Positions 1 to 8,992 are shown, numbered from the stretch's first letter. The stretch: DNA of 64,000 nt from Virgifigura sp964551315 (GCA_964551315.1 CAZKCM010000001.1:1-64000), one strand, 5' to 3'. Numbers and translations are program-made. Notes: a model not told the origin generated them from the sequence alone.

Positions 1-278
1 TCGGCGGCGGGCAGGTCGACATCACCTCGGGCAAGTTCGTCTTCTCCTGCACCGAAGCCTACAAGATCGAGGACGGCAAGCTCGGCCCGGCGGTCAAGGG
101 CGCGACCCTGATCGGCAACGGCCCGGACGTGCTGACCAAGGTCAGCATGGTCGGCAACGACATGGCCCTCGACCCGGGCATCGGGACCTGCGGCAAGGAA
201 GGCCAGGGCGTCCCCGTCGGCGTCGGCCAGCCGACGCTCAAGGTCGAAGGGCTCACCGTCGGCGGCACGGCCGCCTGA
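1..278 (+). CDS. tldD: TldD metalloprotease, C-terminal end (partial)
   Basis: The window opens inside this gene; the reading frame starts at base 3 and ends with TGA at 276-278, leaving 91 residues. They match the conserved TldD C-terminus: a GGQVD...SGKFVFSCTEAY segment, then GATLIGNGP, then a CGKEGQ...VGVGQPTL run and a final LTVGG. TldD pairs with PmbA (TldE) to form a zinc protease that degrades unfolded peptides and matures some modified peptides. A full pmbA lies about 18 kb downstream, so the two partners are close but not in one operon. The zinc-binding part lies upstream of the window. The family call is firm; the length of the full protein cannot be judged. Confidence 0.93.
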   Translation, partial: GGGQVDITSGKFVFSCTEAYKIEDGKLGPAVKGATLIGNGPDVLTKVSMVGNDMALDPGIGTCGKEGQGVPVGVGQPTLKVEGLTVGGTAA

Positions 279-285
279 GCGCAAA

Positions 286-312
286 CGCGCCGGCCGAAGC
301 TCGGCCGGCGCG
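286..312 (+). terminator. Perfect hairpin just after tldD
   Basis: A 12-bp perfect GC-rich stem (286-297 with 301-312) closes a 3-base loop and begins 7 bases after the tldD stop. No T-run follows, so it may be an mRNA 3' end stabiliser or the first half of a double terminator with the hairpin at 341-378. Confidence 0.5.
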
Positions 313-340
313 CCTCACGGACGCAAGGGCCAATCGTCGG

Positions 341-378
341 AGCCCCTCCACCTTGGAAAGGTGGAGGGGCTTGTCTTT
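341..378 (+). terminator. Intrinsic terminator between convergent genes
   Basis: A perfect 14-bp stem (341-354 with 358-371) with a 3-base loop is followed by a T-rich stretch (TTGTCTTT). It lies between tldD (plus) and the SDR gene (minus), which ends at 418. It fits a Rho-independent terminator for tldD. Confidence 0.75.
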
Positions 379-417
379 CGGCAACAGAAGGGCCCGGTGC
401 GCGAACCCCGTACCGCG

Positions 418-1119
418 CTACACGGAGCGGGTAATGCCCCCGTCGATTCGAATGTTCTGGCCCGTGATATAGCCGCTTCTGTCGGAGGCGAGGAAGGCGA
501 TCAACTCGGAGACCTCCTCGACCGTTCCGTAACGCCCCATCGGAATGCGACTCTTGCGCTCCGGCGTCTCCGGAAGGCTGTCGATGAAGCCCGGGAGGAC
601 ATTGTTCATTCGAATGTTCTCGGCGGCGTACCGGTCGGCGAACAGCTTCGCGTAGGAGGCGAGGCCCGCTCTGAAGACGCTCGAGGTGGGAAAGGCCGGA
701 TCCGGCTCGAACGCCGCAAACGTCGAGATGTTCACGATGGATCCGCTTTTCTGGCGCTGCATGATCGGCGTGACGAGCCGGGTCGGCCGGACCACGTTCA
801 TGAAGTAGACATCCATGCCGCGATGCCAGTCTTCGTCCGAGAGGTCCAGCAGCGCACCCCTCGGGCCGTGACCCGCGCTGTTCACCAGCGCATCGATCCG
901 CCCCCATCGCTCCATCGTCCGGTCGACGAGACGCTTGAGGTCATCGTTGGACTGGTTCGAGCCGGTCACGCCGATGCCTCCCAGTTCGTCGGCAAGGGCC
1001 TCGCCTTTGCCCGAGGACGAGAGGATCGCCACCCTGTAGCCCAGCGCCGCCAGTTTGCGCGCAGCACCGGCGCCCATGCCGCTTCCGCCCGCCGTGATAA
1101 CAGCGACTTTGTCGGTCAT
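418..1119 (-). CDS. SDR-family oxidoreductase with altered catalytic residues
   Basis: This 233-residue protein is a short-chain dehydrogenase/reductase. The N-terminus has the nucleotide-binding glycine motif (AGGSGMGAG, residues 10-18) and NSAG at 80-83, and the C-terminus has the family PG...ITGQNIRIDGG ending. The start at 1119 is chosen because GAGGAG sits just upstream; longer frames add an arginine-rich tail. The usual catalytic YxxxK is missing: the aligned window (residues 146-150) reads SSVFR, so Tyr is Ser and Lys is Arg. Ser132 is present. Either the enzyme uses another mechanism or it binds a nucleotide without reducing a substrate. It is divergent from the BenE-like transporter gene. 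The substrate is unknown. Confidence 0.85.
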   Translation of the reverse strand: MTDKVAVITAGGSGMGAGAARKLAALGYRVAILSSSGKGEALADELGGIGVTGSNQSNDDLKRLVDRTMERWGRIDALVNSAGHGPRGALLDLSDEDWHRGMDVYFMNVVRPTRLVTPIMQRQKSGSIVNISTFAAFEPDPAFPTSSVFRAGLASYAKLFADRYAAENIRMNNVLPGFIDSLPETPERKSRIPMGRYGTVEEVSELIAFLASDRSGYITGQNIRIDGGITRSV

Positions 1120-1379
1120 CCTTGCTCCTCTGCCTCTCTGCCGATGTGGATCGCGCCGACGAAATAGCGCCGGTTCTCCGGTCACGTCCAATCAAATCCG
1201 GTGCGGAGCGTAGATGCGCTCCATCCGCTCGGTCGGGCGGGTCCTTGCGGCCATCCCCTGAGCCGACCCGGTATCCGTTCTGGCGTTCCCGCGACCCGGC
1301 CGCTAAGAATAAAGGCCTCCGGCATGCAGAACTCGAAAAGGAACGCCTGCCTCTATCCGCCATAAATCAGAGCCTATTC

Positions 1380-2588
1380 ATGTCGCAGTCGTTCCCGGTT
1401 CAAGCATCGGCCGCGGGCGTTCTTTCGGCCGTCGTCGGGTTTTCCAGCTCCTTCGCGGTGGTCATCGCCGGACTGTCGGCAGTCGGCGCCGGTCAGGCCG
1501 AAGCGGCATCGGGTCTCATGGCGCTGTCGATCGCCATGGGCGCCTGCGCCATCTTCCTGAGCCTCCGCTCGCGCATGCCGATCAGCGTTGCCTGGTCGAC
1601 GCCGGGAGCGGCCCTGCTGGCCACGTCCGGCACGCTTGACGGCGGCTTCGCCGATGCCGTCGGGGCATTCGTCATTACCGCCGGGCTCATCATCCTATCC
1701 GGACTCTGGAAGCCGCTCGGCCGCTGGGTGGCGGCCATTCCCACTCCGATCGCGAACGCAATGCTGGCCGGCGTGCTTCTGGATCTGTGCCTCGCGCCGG
1801 TCAGGGCGATCGCCGAGCTTCCGGGCTCCGGGCTGGCCATCGCCGTCACCTGGGCGGTGGTGGCGAAGATCAACAAGCTCTACGCCGTGCCGGCGGCGGT
1901 TCTCGTTGCCATCGGCCTGATCGCGGCCACGGCGGAGTCGTCTGCCATCGGAATCGGCTCGCTTTGGCCCGCCCCGATCCTGGTCGCCCCGACCTTCTCG
2001 CTCCCGGCCGCCATCGGCGTCGCGCTGCCGTTGTTCGTGGTCACCATGGCGTCGCAGAACATCCCCGGAATCGCCGTGCTGCGCGCCAACGGGTACGAGC
2101 CCGCGCCCGGGCCGCTGTTCAGCTGGACGGGTCTCTTCGGCCTCGCCGCGGCGCCCTTCGGCGGCCACGCGGTCAATCTGGCCGCCATCACCGCTGCCCT
2201 GTGCGCCGGAAAGGACGCGGATCCCGATCCCCGCCGGCGCTATTGGGCGGCGGTCGTCGCCGGTGCCGTCTACATCCTCTTCGGCCTGTGCGCCGGCGCT
2301 GCAACGGCCTTCATAAGCGCCTCCCCGCCGATCCTGATCGAGGCCGTGGCGGGGCTGGCGCTGCTCGGCGCGTTCGGCGCATCCCTCATGGGCGCGGTAT
2401 CGGAGACGCGGCAAAGAGAAGCCGCCGTCATCACCTTTCTGGTGACCGCGTCCGGCGCGACGTTCTTCGGAATCAGCGGCGCGTTCTGGGGCCTCGTCGC
2501 GGGCGGGGCGATCCTGGCGCTGAACGCCGCGGGCCTGTCGCGCCGCAGCCCCGATGCCGCGACGAGCGCGCCGGCTCAACGCTCCTGA
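1380..2588 (+). CDS. benE: BenE-family benzoate/H+ symporter-like transporter
   Basis: This 402-residue, very hydrophobic protein with about a dozen predicted membrane segments matches the BenE family of proton-coupled benzoate transporters in length and pattern, for example the early GFSSSFAVVIAGL segment and the PFGGHAVN...AITAALCAG stretch in the second half. The ATG at 1380 is preferred because everything upstream in frame is charged, low-complexity shadow sequence; the ribosome binding site is weak. No aromatic degradation genes lie next to it, so the real substrate may differ from benzoate. The neighbour on the left is a divergent SDR gene. The family is confident, the substrate is not. 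Confidence 0.85.
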   Translation: MSQSFPVQASAAGVLSAVVGFSSSFAVVIAGLSAVGAGQAEAASGLMALSIAMGACAIFLSLRSRMPISVAWSTPGAALLATSGTLDGGFADAVGAFVITAGLIILSGLWKPLGRWVAAIPTPIANAMLAGVLLDLCLAPVRAIAELPGSGLAIAVTWAVVAKINKLYAVPAAVLVAIGLIAATAESSAIGIGSLWPAPILVAPTFSLPAAIGVALPLFVVTMASQNIPGIAVLRANGYEPAPGPLFSWTGLFGLAAAPFGGHAVNLAAITAALCAGKDADPDPRRRYWAAVVAGAVYILFGLCAGAATAFISASPPILIEAVAGLALLGAFGASLMGAVSETRQREAAVITFLVTASGATFFGISGAFWGLVAGGAILALNAAGLSRRSPDAATSAPAQRS

Positions 2589-2599
2589 CGCACGCGCCC

Positions 2600-2737
2600 T
2601 CACGCCGCCGCGCGGCGCTCAGCCCATGGACGAACGGCTTCTGCGGCCGAGAGCAGCAGCAGGAACGGAGCGCCCACCAGCGCGGAAAGCGGCCCGGCGA
2701 AGCTGAGCGGGCCGATGACTGGCGCGCCGGCGGCGCC
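2600..2737 (-). pseudogene. Possible remnant of a FecCD-type ABC permease C-terminus
   Basis: Between the BenE gene and the HerA-like gene the minus strand holds 45 open codons ending at TGA 2600-2602. The translation contains SALVGAPFLLLL preceded by a Gly/Pro-rich stretch, which resembles the last membrane segment of FecCD/BtuC-type iron or cobalamin permeases (typically ...ALxGAPFFLxLL plus a short basic tail). There is no start codon and no upstream part of the gene, so it would be a decayed 3' end. The similarity is judged by eye on about 30 residues and could be chance in hydrophobic sequence. Confidence 0.35.
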
Positions 2738-4273
2738 TCAGATCGCGGCGGACACGCCGTCGCCGTTGATCATCGGCACTGCCTCCGCAGCGCTGGGGTT
2801 GCCGGGTGCCGTCTCCCAGCCCAGCCCGGGCAGAGCGACAATGCGATTACCGTCGCGATCCTCGCGGCAGACGATGAAGTCGCGCCGCTCCATATAGGCC
2901 AGGAGGCGACGCGCCCGGCCGGGCGAATGGCTGCCGCAGGCCCGGGCGATGGCCGCGTCCGACGGACAGGGCGCCCCTTCGAGCGCGGCGCGGGCCAGCA
3001 GCAGGAAGACGCCCCTGATGTCCTCGTCCGGCAATTCGGCGGCGGCGGCCATCGCCCTCTCCCAGTCCGGGCTGTTGGCCGTCTCGGCGTCGACGCCGGC
3101 CCGTGCCATCGCCAGCCTGCGGCGGAATGCGGCGAGATCGAGCGCCTCCGCGCCGATCCGGTGGATCCGGCAGCGAACCAGGAAGTCCTGATAGAGGACC
3201 GCGACCGAACGGAACGCCGCGTCCGGATCGGCCAGGATCTGGCGGACGATCTCGTCGAACACCGGTGCGAGCTCGGCCGCCCGCTTCTCGGCCGCTTCCT
3301 CGTCCTCGGGTGCCGGCGCCGGCCGCGATTCCGCGAGCTGCCGGAGGATTTCCTCCGTGCTCGGCGGCGGTGGCGGAGGCGGTCGCCGCGCGGGCGGCGG
3401 CGGCTCGGCCCCGGCCGGCTCGAAGATCAGGTCGCGCGCGTCCTCCGGCGTTTCCGGCAGCGGCATCAGCTTCGGGCTGCCGCTCCGCCCGGCGGTCTGC
3501 ACCTCCCCGATGCGGACGGGCAGCGGGCGCTTCGACAAGGCGGGCCCGAGGGCGACGAAATGGCCGCGCTCCAGGTCGCGGAACATCTCGGCCTGCCGGC
3601 GCTCCATGCCGAGCAGGTCGGCGGCGCGCGCCATGTCGATGTCGAGGAAGGTGCGGCCCATCAGGAAGTTCGACGCCTCGGCCGCGACGTTCTTGGCGAG
3701 CTTGGCGAGGCGCTGGGTCGCGATCACCCCGGCCAGCCCCCGCTTGCGGCCGCGGCACATCAGGTTGGTCATGGCCCCGAGAGAGGCCTTGCGGGCCTCG
3801 TCGGACACCTCCCCGGCGGCGGCGGGCGCGAAGAGCTGCGCCTCGTCCACCACCACGAGCATCGGGTACCAGAAGTCGCGGTCGGCGTCGAACAGGCCGC
3901 CGAGGAAGGCCGCGGCGTGGCGCATCTGCATCTCGACGTCCAGGTTCTCCAGGTTGAGGACGACGGAGACGCGGTGCTCGCGCACCCGGCCGGCGATCCG
4001 GTGCAGCGCCCCTTCGCTGTGTGCGGCGGCATCGACGACCACGTGGTTGAAGGCCTCCGCCAGCGTCACGAAGTCGCCTTCGGGGTCGATGACGGCCTGC
4101 TGCACCCAGGCGGCGCTCTGCTCCAAGAGACGGCGGAGCAGGTGCGACTTGCCGGAGCCCGAATTGCCCTGCACGAGGAGGCGGGTCGCGAGAAGCTCTT
4201 CGAGATCGAGGGTCGCCGGCGCCCCCGCCCCCGCGGGCGCCGAGACCGATCCCATGTCGATGCGAACCTTCAT
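2738..4273 (-). CDS. HerA-like (DUF87-type) ATP-binding protein
   Basis: This 511-residue protein has a P-loop ATPase core of the HerA/FtsK superfamily. Walker A is GNSGSGKS at residues 36-43, Walker B ends in VVVDEAQ at about 141-147, and an RKRG...ATQR sensor-like stretch follows. A proline-rich linker (AEPPPP...PPPPPPP) separates the ATPase from a C-terminal part that looks like a helical/winged-helix tail. HerA proteins are hexameric DNA translocases that often work with the NurA nuclease, but no nurA lies nearby, so this is an orphan relative of unknown role. Start ATG 4273; the gshA stop lies about 100 bases upstream on the same strand. Confidence 0.8.
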   Translation of the reverse strand: MKVRIDMGSVSAPAGAGAPATLDLEELLATRLLVQGNSGSGKSHLLRRLLEQSAAWVQQAVIDPEGDFVTLAEAFNHVVVDAAAHSEGALHRIAGRVREHRVSVVLNLENLDVEMQMRHAAAFLGGLFDADRDFWYPMLVVVDEAQLFAPAAAGEVSDEARKASLGAMTNLMCRGRKRGLAGVIATQRLAKLAKNVAAEASNFLMGRTFLDIDMARAADLLGMERRQAEMFRDLERGHFVALGPALSKRPLPVRIGEVQTAGRSGSPKLMPLPETPEDARDLIFEPAGAEPPPPARRPPPPPPPSTEEILRQLAESRPAPAPEDEEAAEKRAAELAPVFDEIVRQILADPDAAFRSVAVLYQDFLVRCRIHRIGAEALDLAAFRRRLAMARAGVDAETANSPDWERAMAAAAELPDEDIRGVFLLLARAALEGAPCPSDAAIARACGSHSPGRARRLLAYMERRDFIVCREDRDGNRIVALPGLGWETAPGNPSAAEAVPMINGDGVSAAI

Positions 4274-4370
4274 GAGGCGTCCCTATAGCGCAAACCGGCG
4301 CGAAGGAACGAGGGGTGATTCGGTCGACCGGTGCCCGCGCCCGGCAGGGCGCGCCCGAATCGCCCGCCGG

Positions 4371-5735
4371 CTAGTACGCGAACTCGTGGAAGATCGGATC
4401 GACGCTGCGGTTCCAGCGCTCTTCATAGGCCTGCAGCTTTTGCTCGGCCGGGCAGACGCCTGAATCCGCGATGTCCTGGAGGGTGGCGAGGAACAGGGTC
4501 TCGTCCTCGCCCGTCTTGTTGAGACGCGCGCGCCGGTGGAGGCCGCCGCGCGCGATCGCGACCACATCCAGCGCCAGGTCCCGCACCGTCCGGCCCTTGA
4601 AGGGCGTCTTGAGCGCGAGTCGCGGCACCTCGCGGCGGAGGTACTCACGGTCCTCGGCGGACCAGCCCTTGATGAGGTCACAGGCCGCGTCGAGCGCCGT
4701 CTCGTCGTAGAGGAGGCCGACCCACAGCGCCGGCAAGGCGCAGAGGCGCTCCCACGGGCCGCCGTCGGCGCCGCGCATCTCGATGTAGCGCTTGAGCCGC
4801 ACCTCCGGGAACGCCGTCGTCAGATGGTCGGCCCAATCGCCCATGGTGGGAATCTCGCCGGGCAGGGCGGGGAGACGGCCGGCCAGGAAGTCGCGGAAGG
4901 ACTGGCCGCTCGCGTCGATGTAGCGGCCGTCCCGATAGACGAAGTACATCGGCACGTCGAGAATGTAATCGACGTAGCGCTCGAACCCCATGCCCTCCTC
5001 GAAGACGAAGGGCAGGATGCCGCTGCGGTCCGGATCCGTGTCGGTCCAGACATGGCTGCGGTAGCTCAGGAATCCGTTGGGCTTGCCCTCCGTGAAGGGC
5101 GAATCGGCGAAGAGCGCCGTCGCCACCGGTTGCAGGGCCAGGCCGACGCGCATCTTCCGCACCATGTCGGCCTCGGAAGCGAAGTCGAGATTCACCTGCA
5201 CCGTGCAGGTGCGCAGCATCATGTCGAGGCCGAGGCGGCCTTTCTTCGGCATGTACTCCCGCATGATCTTGTAGCGCCCCTTCGGCATCCAGGGAATGTC
5301 TTCCCGCCGCCACTTCGGCTGAAAGCCCATGCCGAGCATGCCGATTCCGAGCTCGCGGCCGACCTCCTTCACCTGGTCGAGATGGCGATGCACCTCGGCG
5401 CAGGTGTCGTGCAGCGTCTCGACCGGCGCGCCGGACAACTCGACCTGTCCGCCGGGCTCGAGCGTGATGTTGCAGCGGCCCTTGGTGAGGGCGATCGGGT
5501 TGCCGTTCTCCACGACCGGTTCCCAGCCGAAGCGGGTCAGCCCCTCGAGGAGGGCGCGGATGCCGGCCGGACCGTCATAGGGCAGCGGCCGGAGATCCAG
5601 CCAGCGGAAGGCGAACTTCTCGTGCTCGGTGCCGACGCGCCAGTCGGCGCGCGGCTTGCAGCCCGCCTCCAGATAGGCGACGAGCTGGTTCTTGTCGGTG
5701 ATCGGCTCACCGCTGGATGTGGGAGGAGCGGACAT
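4371..5735 (-). CDS. gshA: Glutamate-cysteine ligase (plant/alphaproteobacterial type)
   Basis: This 454-residue enzyme makes gamma-glutamylcysteine from glutamate, cysteine and ATP, the first step of glutathione synthesis. It belongs to the GCS2 family found in plants and alphaproteobacteria, shown by the length and the early WRVGTEHEKFAF motif, followed by LEPGGQVELSGAP and FDSGSGVQ-like regions. The start at 5735 is chosen because the family N-terminus (a short Ser/Pro-rich stretch then ITDKNQLVAYLEAG) begins there; longer frames are shadow sequence. It starts 28 bases after the rsmE stop on the same strand, so the two are probably co-transcribed, an arrangement common in alphaproteobacteria. 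Confidence 0.95.
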   Translation of the reverse strand: MSAPPTSSGEPITDKNQLVAYLEAGCKPRADWRVGTEHEKFAFRWLDLRPLPYDGPAGIRALLEGLTRFGWEPVVENGNPIALTKGRCNITLEPGGQVELSGAPVETLHDTCAEVHRHLDQVKEVGRELGIGMLGMGFQPKWRREDIPWMPKGRYKIMREYMPKKGRLGLDMMLRTCTVQVNLDFASEADMVRKMRVGLALQPVATALFADSPFTEGKPNGFLSYRSHVWTDTDPDRSGILPFVFEEGMGFERYVDYILDVPMYFVYRDGRYIDASGQSFRDFLAGRLPALPGEIPTMGDWADHLTTAFPEVRLKRYIEMRGADGGPWERLCALPALWVGLLYDETALDAACDLIKGWSAEDREYLRREVPRLALKTPFKGRTVRDLALDVVAIARGGLHRRARLNKTGEDETLFLATLQDIADSGVCPAEQKLQAYEERWNRSVDPIFHEFAY

Positions 5736-5763
5736 GGATACGGGCCTGGGCCTTTGGGACGCT

Positions 5764-6543
5764 TCACGAAAACGAACGGACCGGCGGACGGTCTTCGCCG
5801 TCTCCGAGGATCGCTTGCCAGCAGGCGAGGGCCGCCAGAGCCGCCGTATCGGCCCGCAGCACCCGGGGCCCCAGGCCGACGGCGGTAACAAAGGGCAGTT
5901 TGGCGAGGCCGTCAAGCTCCGAGCGGGCGAAGCCGCCTTCCGGCCCGGTGAGCACGGCCCAGGGTTCGAAGCCGGCGGCGGGGTCGCGGGCGATCTCGCC
6001 CAGCGCCGCCGCGATCGGCCGGGCCGGCCCAGCCTCCGCGCAGACCAGAAGCCGGCGCTCCGCCGGCCAGTCGGCGAGCAGGTCCTCCAGCGAAACCGGC
6101 TCGAAGACGCGCGGCACGCTCAACCGCTCCGCCTGCTCCGCCGCCTCGACGGCGTTGGCGAACAGGCGGTCGGTGTTGACGCGGGTCACCGCCGTGAATC
6201 GCGTGAAGACCGGGCGGAGCGCGGTGACGCCGAGTTCGGTCGCCTTCTCGGCCAGGAAGTCGATTCGCGCCCGCTTGATCGGCGCGAAGACGAGCCAGAG
6301 GTCCCGCTCGCGGTTCTGCGGGCGGCGGCATTCGCCCACCGTCAGCGAGCACCAGCCCTTGCCGAAGCCGTCGATGCGGGCCTCCCACTCGCCGTCGCGC
6401 CCATTGAACAGCGCGACCGCCGCGCCGGCTTCGAGGCGCAGCACGTGGCGCAGATAGTGAGCACGCGTGTGGTCGAGGCCGAGCGTGCGGCCGGCGGCGA
6501 GATCGTCCTCGACATAGAGCCGAGTCGCCGGTTTATCCTGCAT
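5764..6543 (-). CDS. rsmE: 16S rRNA (uracil-1498-N3)-methyltransferase RsmE
   Basis: This 259-residue SPOUT-class enzyme methylates N3 of U1498 in 16S rRNA. It shows the N-terminal RNA-binding part (HYLRHVLRLEAGAAVALFNG) and the C-terminal knotted SAM site (LTGPEGGF...E followed by VGLGPRVLRADTAALAAL). The start at 6543 follows an AGAGAGGGA ribosome binding site. It is the first gene of the rsmE-gshA pair and is divergent from ubiA across 83 bases, which must hold promoters for both directions. Confidence 0.95.
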   Translation of the reverse strand: MQDKPATRLYVEDDLAAGRTLGLDHTRAHYLRHVLRLEAGAAVALFNGRDGEWEARIDGFGKGWCSLTVGECRRPQNRERDLWLVFAPIKRARIDFLAEKATELGVTALRPVFTRFTAVTRVNTDRLFANAVEAAEQAERLSVPRVFEPVSLEDLLADWPAERRLLVCAEAGPARPIAAALGEIARDPAAGFEPWAVLTGPEGGFARSELDGLAKLPFVTAVGLGPRVLRADTAALAALACWQAILGDGEDRPPVRSFS

Positions 6544-6626
6544 TCCGTCCCTCTCTCCGCCGCCTTCCGGTGATGCTCCGGCCGATCCTGGCTTGAGTGC
6601 CGTCGCACCGATGCTAAACATAGGCG

Positions 6627-7568
6627 ATGCACCCGCGCTTCGAAACCAAGCCGCTGACGGGCGACGCCTCGGACATCCGACGCGGCGACTGGATCGACCG
6701 CTTCGCCCCCGCGGCGGCGCGGCCCTATCTGCGGCTGATGCGACTCGACCGGCCGATCGGAACCTGGCTGCTGCTGTTTCCGTGCTGGTGGTCCATCGCC
6801 CTCGCCGCCCCGTCCGGCACCTGGCCGGACGCGCGGCTGATGGCCCTGTTCGCCCTGGGCGCGCTGGTCATGCGCGGCGCCGGCTGCACCTTCAACGACA
6901 TCGTCGACCGCGACTTCGACGCCCGCGTCGCCCGCACCGCGACCCGGCCGATCCCGAGCGGCGCCGTGAGCCCGGCGCAGGCGGCGGCCTTCCTCGGCCT
7001 GCAGCTCGCGGCCGGGCTCGTCATTCTGCTGAACCTGAACGGCACGGCCATCGCGCTCGGCGTCGCCTCGCTGGCGCTGGTCGCCGTCTATCCCTTCATG
7101 AAGCGCGTCACCTACTGGCCGCAGGTCTTCCTCGGCCTCACCTTCAACTGGGGCGCGCTGATGGGCTGGGCGGCGGTGACGGGACGGGTGGACCCGCCGG
7201 CGGTGGCGCTCTATGCCGCCGGCATCGCCTGGACGCTCGTCTACGACACCATCTACGCCCACCAGGACAAGGAGGACGACGCGCTGATCGGCGTAAAATC
7301 GACGGCGCTGCGCTTCGGCGACAGGACCCGGACCTGGCTCACCGGCTTCGCCGCCGTCGCCCTCCTGCTGTTCGGGGCGGCGCTCTTCCTCGCCGGGCTC
7401 GGCTGGCCGGCCTGGCTCGCCCTCGGCCTCGTCGCTGCACATTTCGCCTGGCAGATCGCGGCGGTCAACACCGACGCCCCGCATGACTGCCTCGCCAAGT
7501 TCCGTGCCAATCGCTGGCTCGGCTGGATCCTGCTGGCCGGCATCGTCGCCGGGCGGATGGTCTCATGA
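6627..7568 (+). CDS. ubiA: 4-hydroxybenzoate polyprenyltransferase UbiA
   Basis: This 313-residue inner-membrane enzyme attaches the polyprenyl chain to 4-hydroxybenzoate in ubiquinone synthesis. The first Asp-rich site (CTFNDIVDRDFD, near residues 87-98) and the second (YDTIYAHQDKEDD, near 203-215) bind the Mg-diphosphate; about eight or nine hydrophobic segments are visible. The length is typical. The ATG at 6627 gives a normal N-terminus. The stop overlaps the ATG of the next gene (ATGA), implying translational coupling. Divergent to rsmE. Confidence 0.96.
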   Translation: MHPRFETKPLTGDASDIRRGDWIDRFAPAAARPYLRLMRLDRPIGTWLLLFPCWWSIALAAPSGTWPDARLMALFALGALVMRGAGCTFNDIVDRDFDARVARTATRPIPSGAVSPAQAAAFLGLQLAAGLVILLNLNGTAIALGVASLALVAVYPFMKRVTYWPQVFLGLTFNWGALMGWAAVTGRVDPPAVALYAAGIAWTLVYDTIYAHQDKEDDALIGVKSTALRFGDRTRTWLTGFAAVALLLFGAALFLAGLGWPAWLALGLVAAHFAWQIAAVNTDAPHDCLAKFRANRWLGWILLAGIVAGRMVS

Positions 7569-8212
7569 CCGACCCCGTCGCCTTCATCCGGAAGGAGACG
7601 GTCCTCACCCGCCCGGCGCTGGTGCCGGAGATCGAACTGCACCTCGCCGACGAGATCACGCCCATCTGGGAGGCCACGGAGTCCGTACTGGCGGCCATCG
7701 GCGTACCGCCGCCCTATTGGGCCTTCGCCTGGCCCGGCGGGCAGGCGCTGGCGCGCCATCTGCTCGACACCCCGAGCGTCGCCGCCGGCCGCCGCGTGCT
7801 CGACTTCGCGTCCGGCAGCGGCCTTGCCGCGATCGCCGCGGCCATGGCCGGCGCCGCCGCCGTCACCGCGAACGACATCGACGCCTTCGCCGCCGCCGCG
7901 ATCCGGCTCAACGCCGCCGCGAACGGGGTCTCGGTCGAGGTCTCGACCGAGGACCTGACCGACCGTGCCGATCTCGACTTCGACCTCGTGCTCGCGGGCG
8001 ACGTGTTCTACGAACGGCCGATGACCTCCCGCGTCGAGCCCTGGCTCCGGGCGCTCGCCCGCCGCGGAACGACGGTGCTGTTCGGCGACCCCGGCCGGGT
8101 CTACCGGCCGCGCGCGGGGCTGGAGCTCGTCGCCTGGTACGACGTGCCGACCAGCCGCGAGCTGGAGGACCGGGACAGCCGCGAAACGGGCGTCTGGCGC
8201 GTCCTGGGCTAG
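7565..8212 (+). CDS. Class I SAM-dependent methyltransferase (ETF-beta lysine methyltransferase-like)
   Basis: This 215-residue protein has a Rossmann SAM-binding core: PPPYWAFAWPGGQALARHLLD (48-68) followed by motif I VLDFASGSGLAAI (78-90), a DID acceptor loop and a GDVFYE motif. This arrangement is like the METTL20/ETFB-lysine methyltransferase and PrmA-related family, whose bacterial members methylate the electron transfer flavoprotein beta subunit. The gene overlaps ubiA by 4 bases and is probably translated from the same message. The substrate is inferred from family resemblance only. Confidence 0.8.
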   Translation: MTDPVAFIRKETVLTRPALVPEIELHLADEITPIWEATESVLAAIGVPPPYWAFAWPGGQALARHLLDTPSVAAGRRVLDFASGSGLAAIAAAMAGAAAVTANDIDAFAAAAIRLNAAANGVSVEVSTEDLTDRADLDFDLVLAGDVFYERPMTSRVEPWLRALARRGTTVLFGDPGRVYRPRAGLELVAWYDVPTSRELEDRDSRETGVWRVLG

Positions 8213-8224
8213 GAACGACTGGCC

Positions 8225-8992
8225 TCACCCCGCCTCGATCACCTCGAGGTTCGTCCAGTCGAAGGGCAGGCAATCCTCGCGCAGGCGCCGCGTTCGGTCG
8301 CGCCGCAGCGCCGGGTCGGCGATCGTCTCCAGGATGAAGTCGTCGAGCGGCCGAGACGAGCCGCAACGGCGGCGCAGCCGCTCCAGCATCGCCTCCTGGG
8401 ACAGGCTGGGGAAGAACCGCCCTTCGGCCCGGATGGCGGCGAGGGAAATCGGACCGCCGTCCTGGCGAAGGCAGCCCTGAAGGCTGACATAGCCATAGGC
8501 CTCGCGCAGCACGGGCCCGCCGTCGATCGCGAGGTCGAGCCCGCCGAGCCGGCCGAAGACATAGCTTCCGCCCGAGATCTCGGTGGCGTGCATGGCGGCG
8601 AGCTGGTCGGGGTCGAGCCAGGTCACCGAGAGGCGCACCCGCGCCCCCGGCGCCGGGCAGAGATTGCCCGGAATCGAGCCGTAGCGCGTCACATGCGCGG
8701 CGTAGACGACGTCGAAATCCGCGAGCCAGGCGCGCGTCACGGGAACGGCGACCGGCGCCGGCAGATGGGCGAACTTGCGCCGGAGCTGGTCGGGCGACTG
8801 GTTGGAGCCGACCGCCAGGACCGGGACGCGGCCGGCGAAGAGCCCGTCCGCCGCGGGGTCGAGCGGACGGACCGCGCCGTCGAGCAGAAGGAAGGACTCT
8901 TCGGGGATGAAGAAGGGATAGGCCTTGGCCAGCGCCAGCCGCTCGGTCGCGCCCTCCGGCACCGGCCAGAGCGGCGCCGGCCGAGACGTCAT
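8225..8992 (-). CDS. Conserved protein, possibly gamma-glutamylcyclotransferase-like
   Basis: This 255-residue protein has no signal peptide or membrane segment. The VLAVGSNQSPDQL stretch near residue 60 resembles the YGSNL loop of gamma-glutamylcyclotransferase-fold proteins, and MHATEISGGSYVF further on could supply the catalytic Glu region. That reading is tentative. The ATG at 8992 overlaps the stop of the DUF4170 gene (ATGA), so the two are coupled. It converges on the methyltransferase gene with 12 bases between stops. Confidence 0.65.
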   Translation of the reverse strand: MTSRPAPLWPVPEGATERLALAKAYPFFIPEESFLLLDGAVRPLDPAADGLFAGRVPVLAVGSNQSPDQLRRKFAHLPAPVAVPVTRAWLADFDVVYAAHVTRYGSIPGNLCPAPGARVRLSVTWLDPDQLAAMHATEISGGSYVFGRLGGLDLAIDGGPVLREAYGYVSLQGCLRQDGGPISLAAIRAEGRFFPSLSQEAMLERLRRRCGSSRPLDDFILETIADPALRRDRTRRLREDCLPFDWTNLEVIEAG

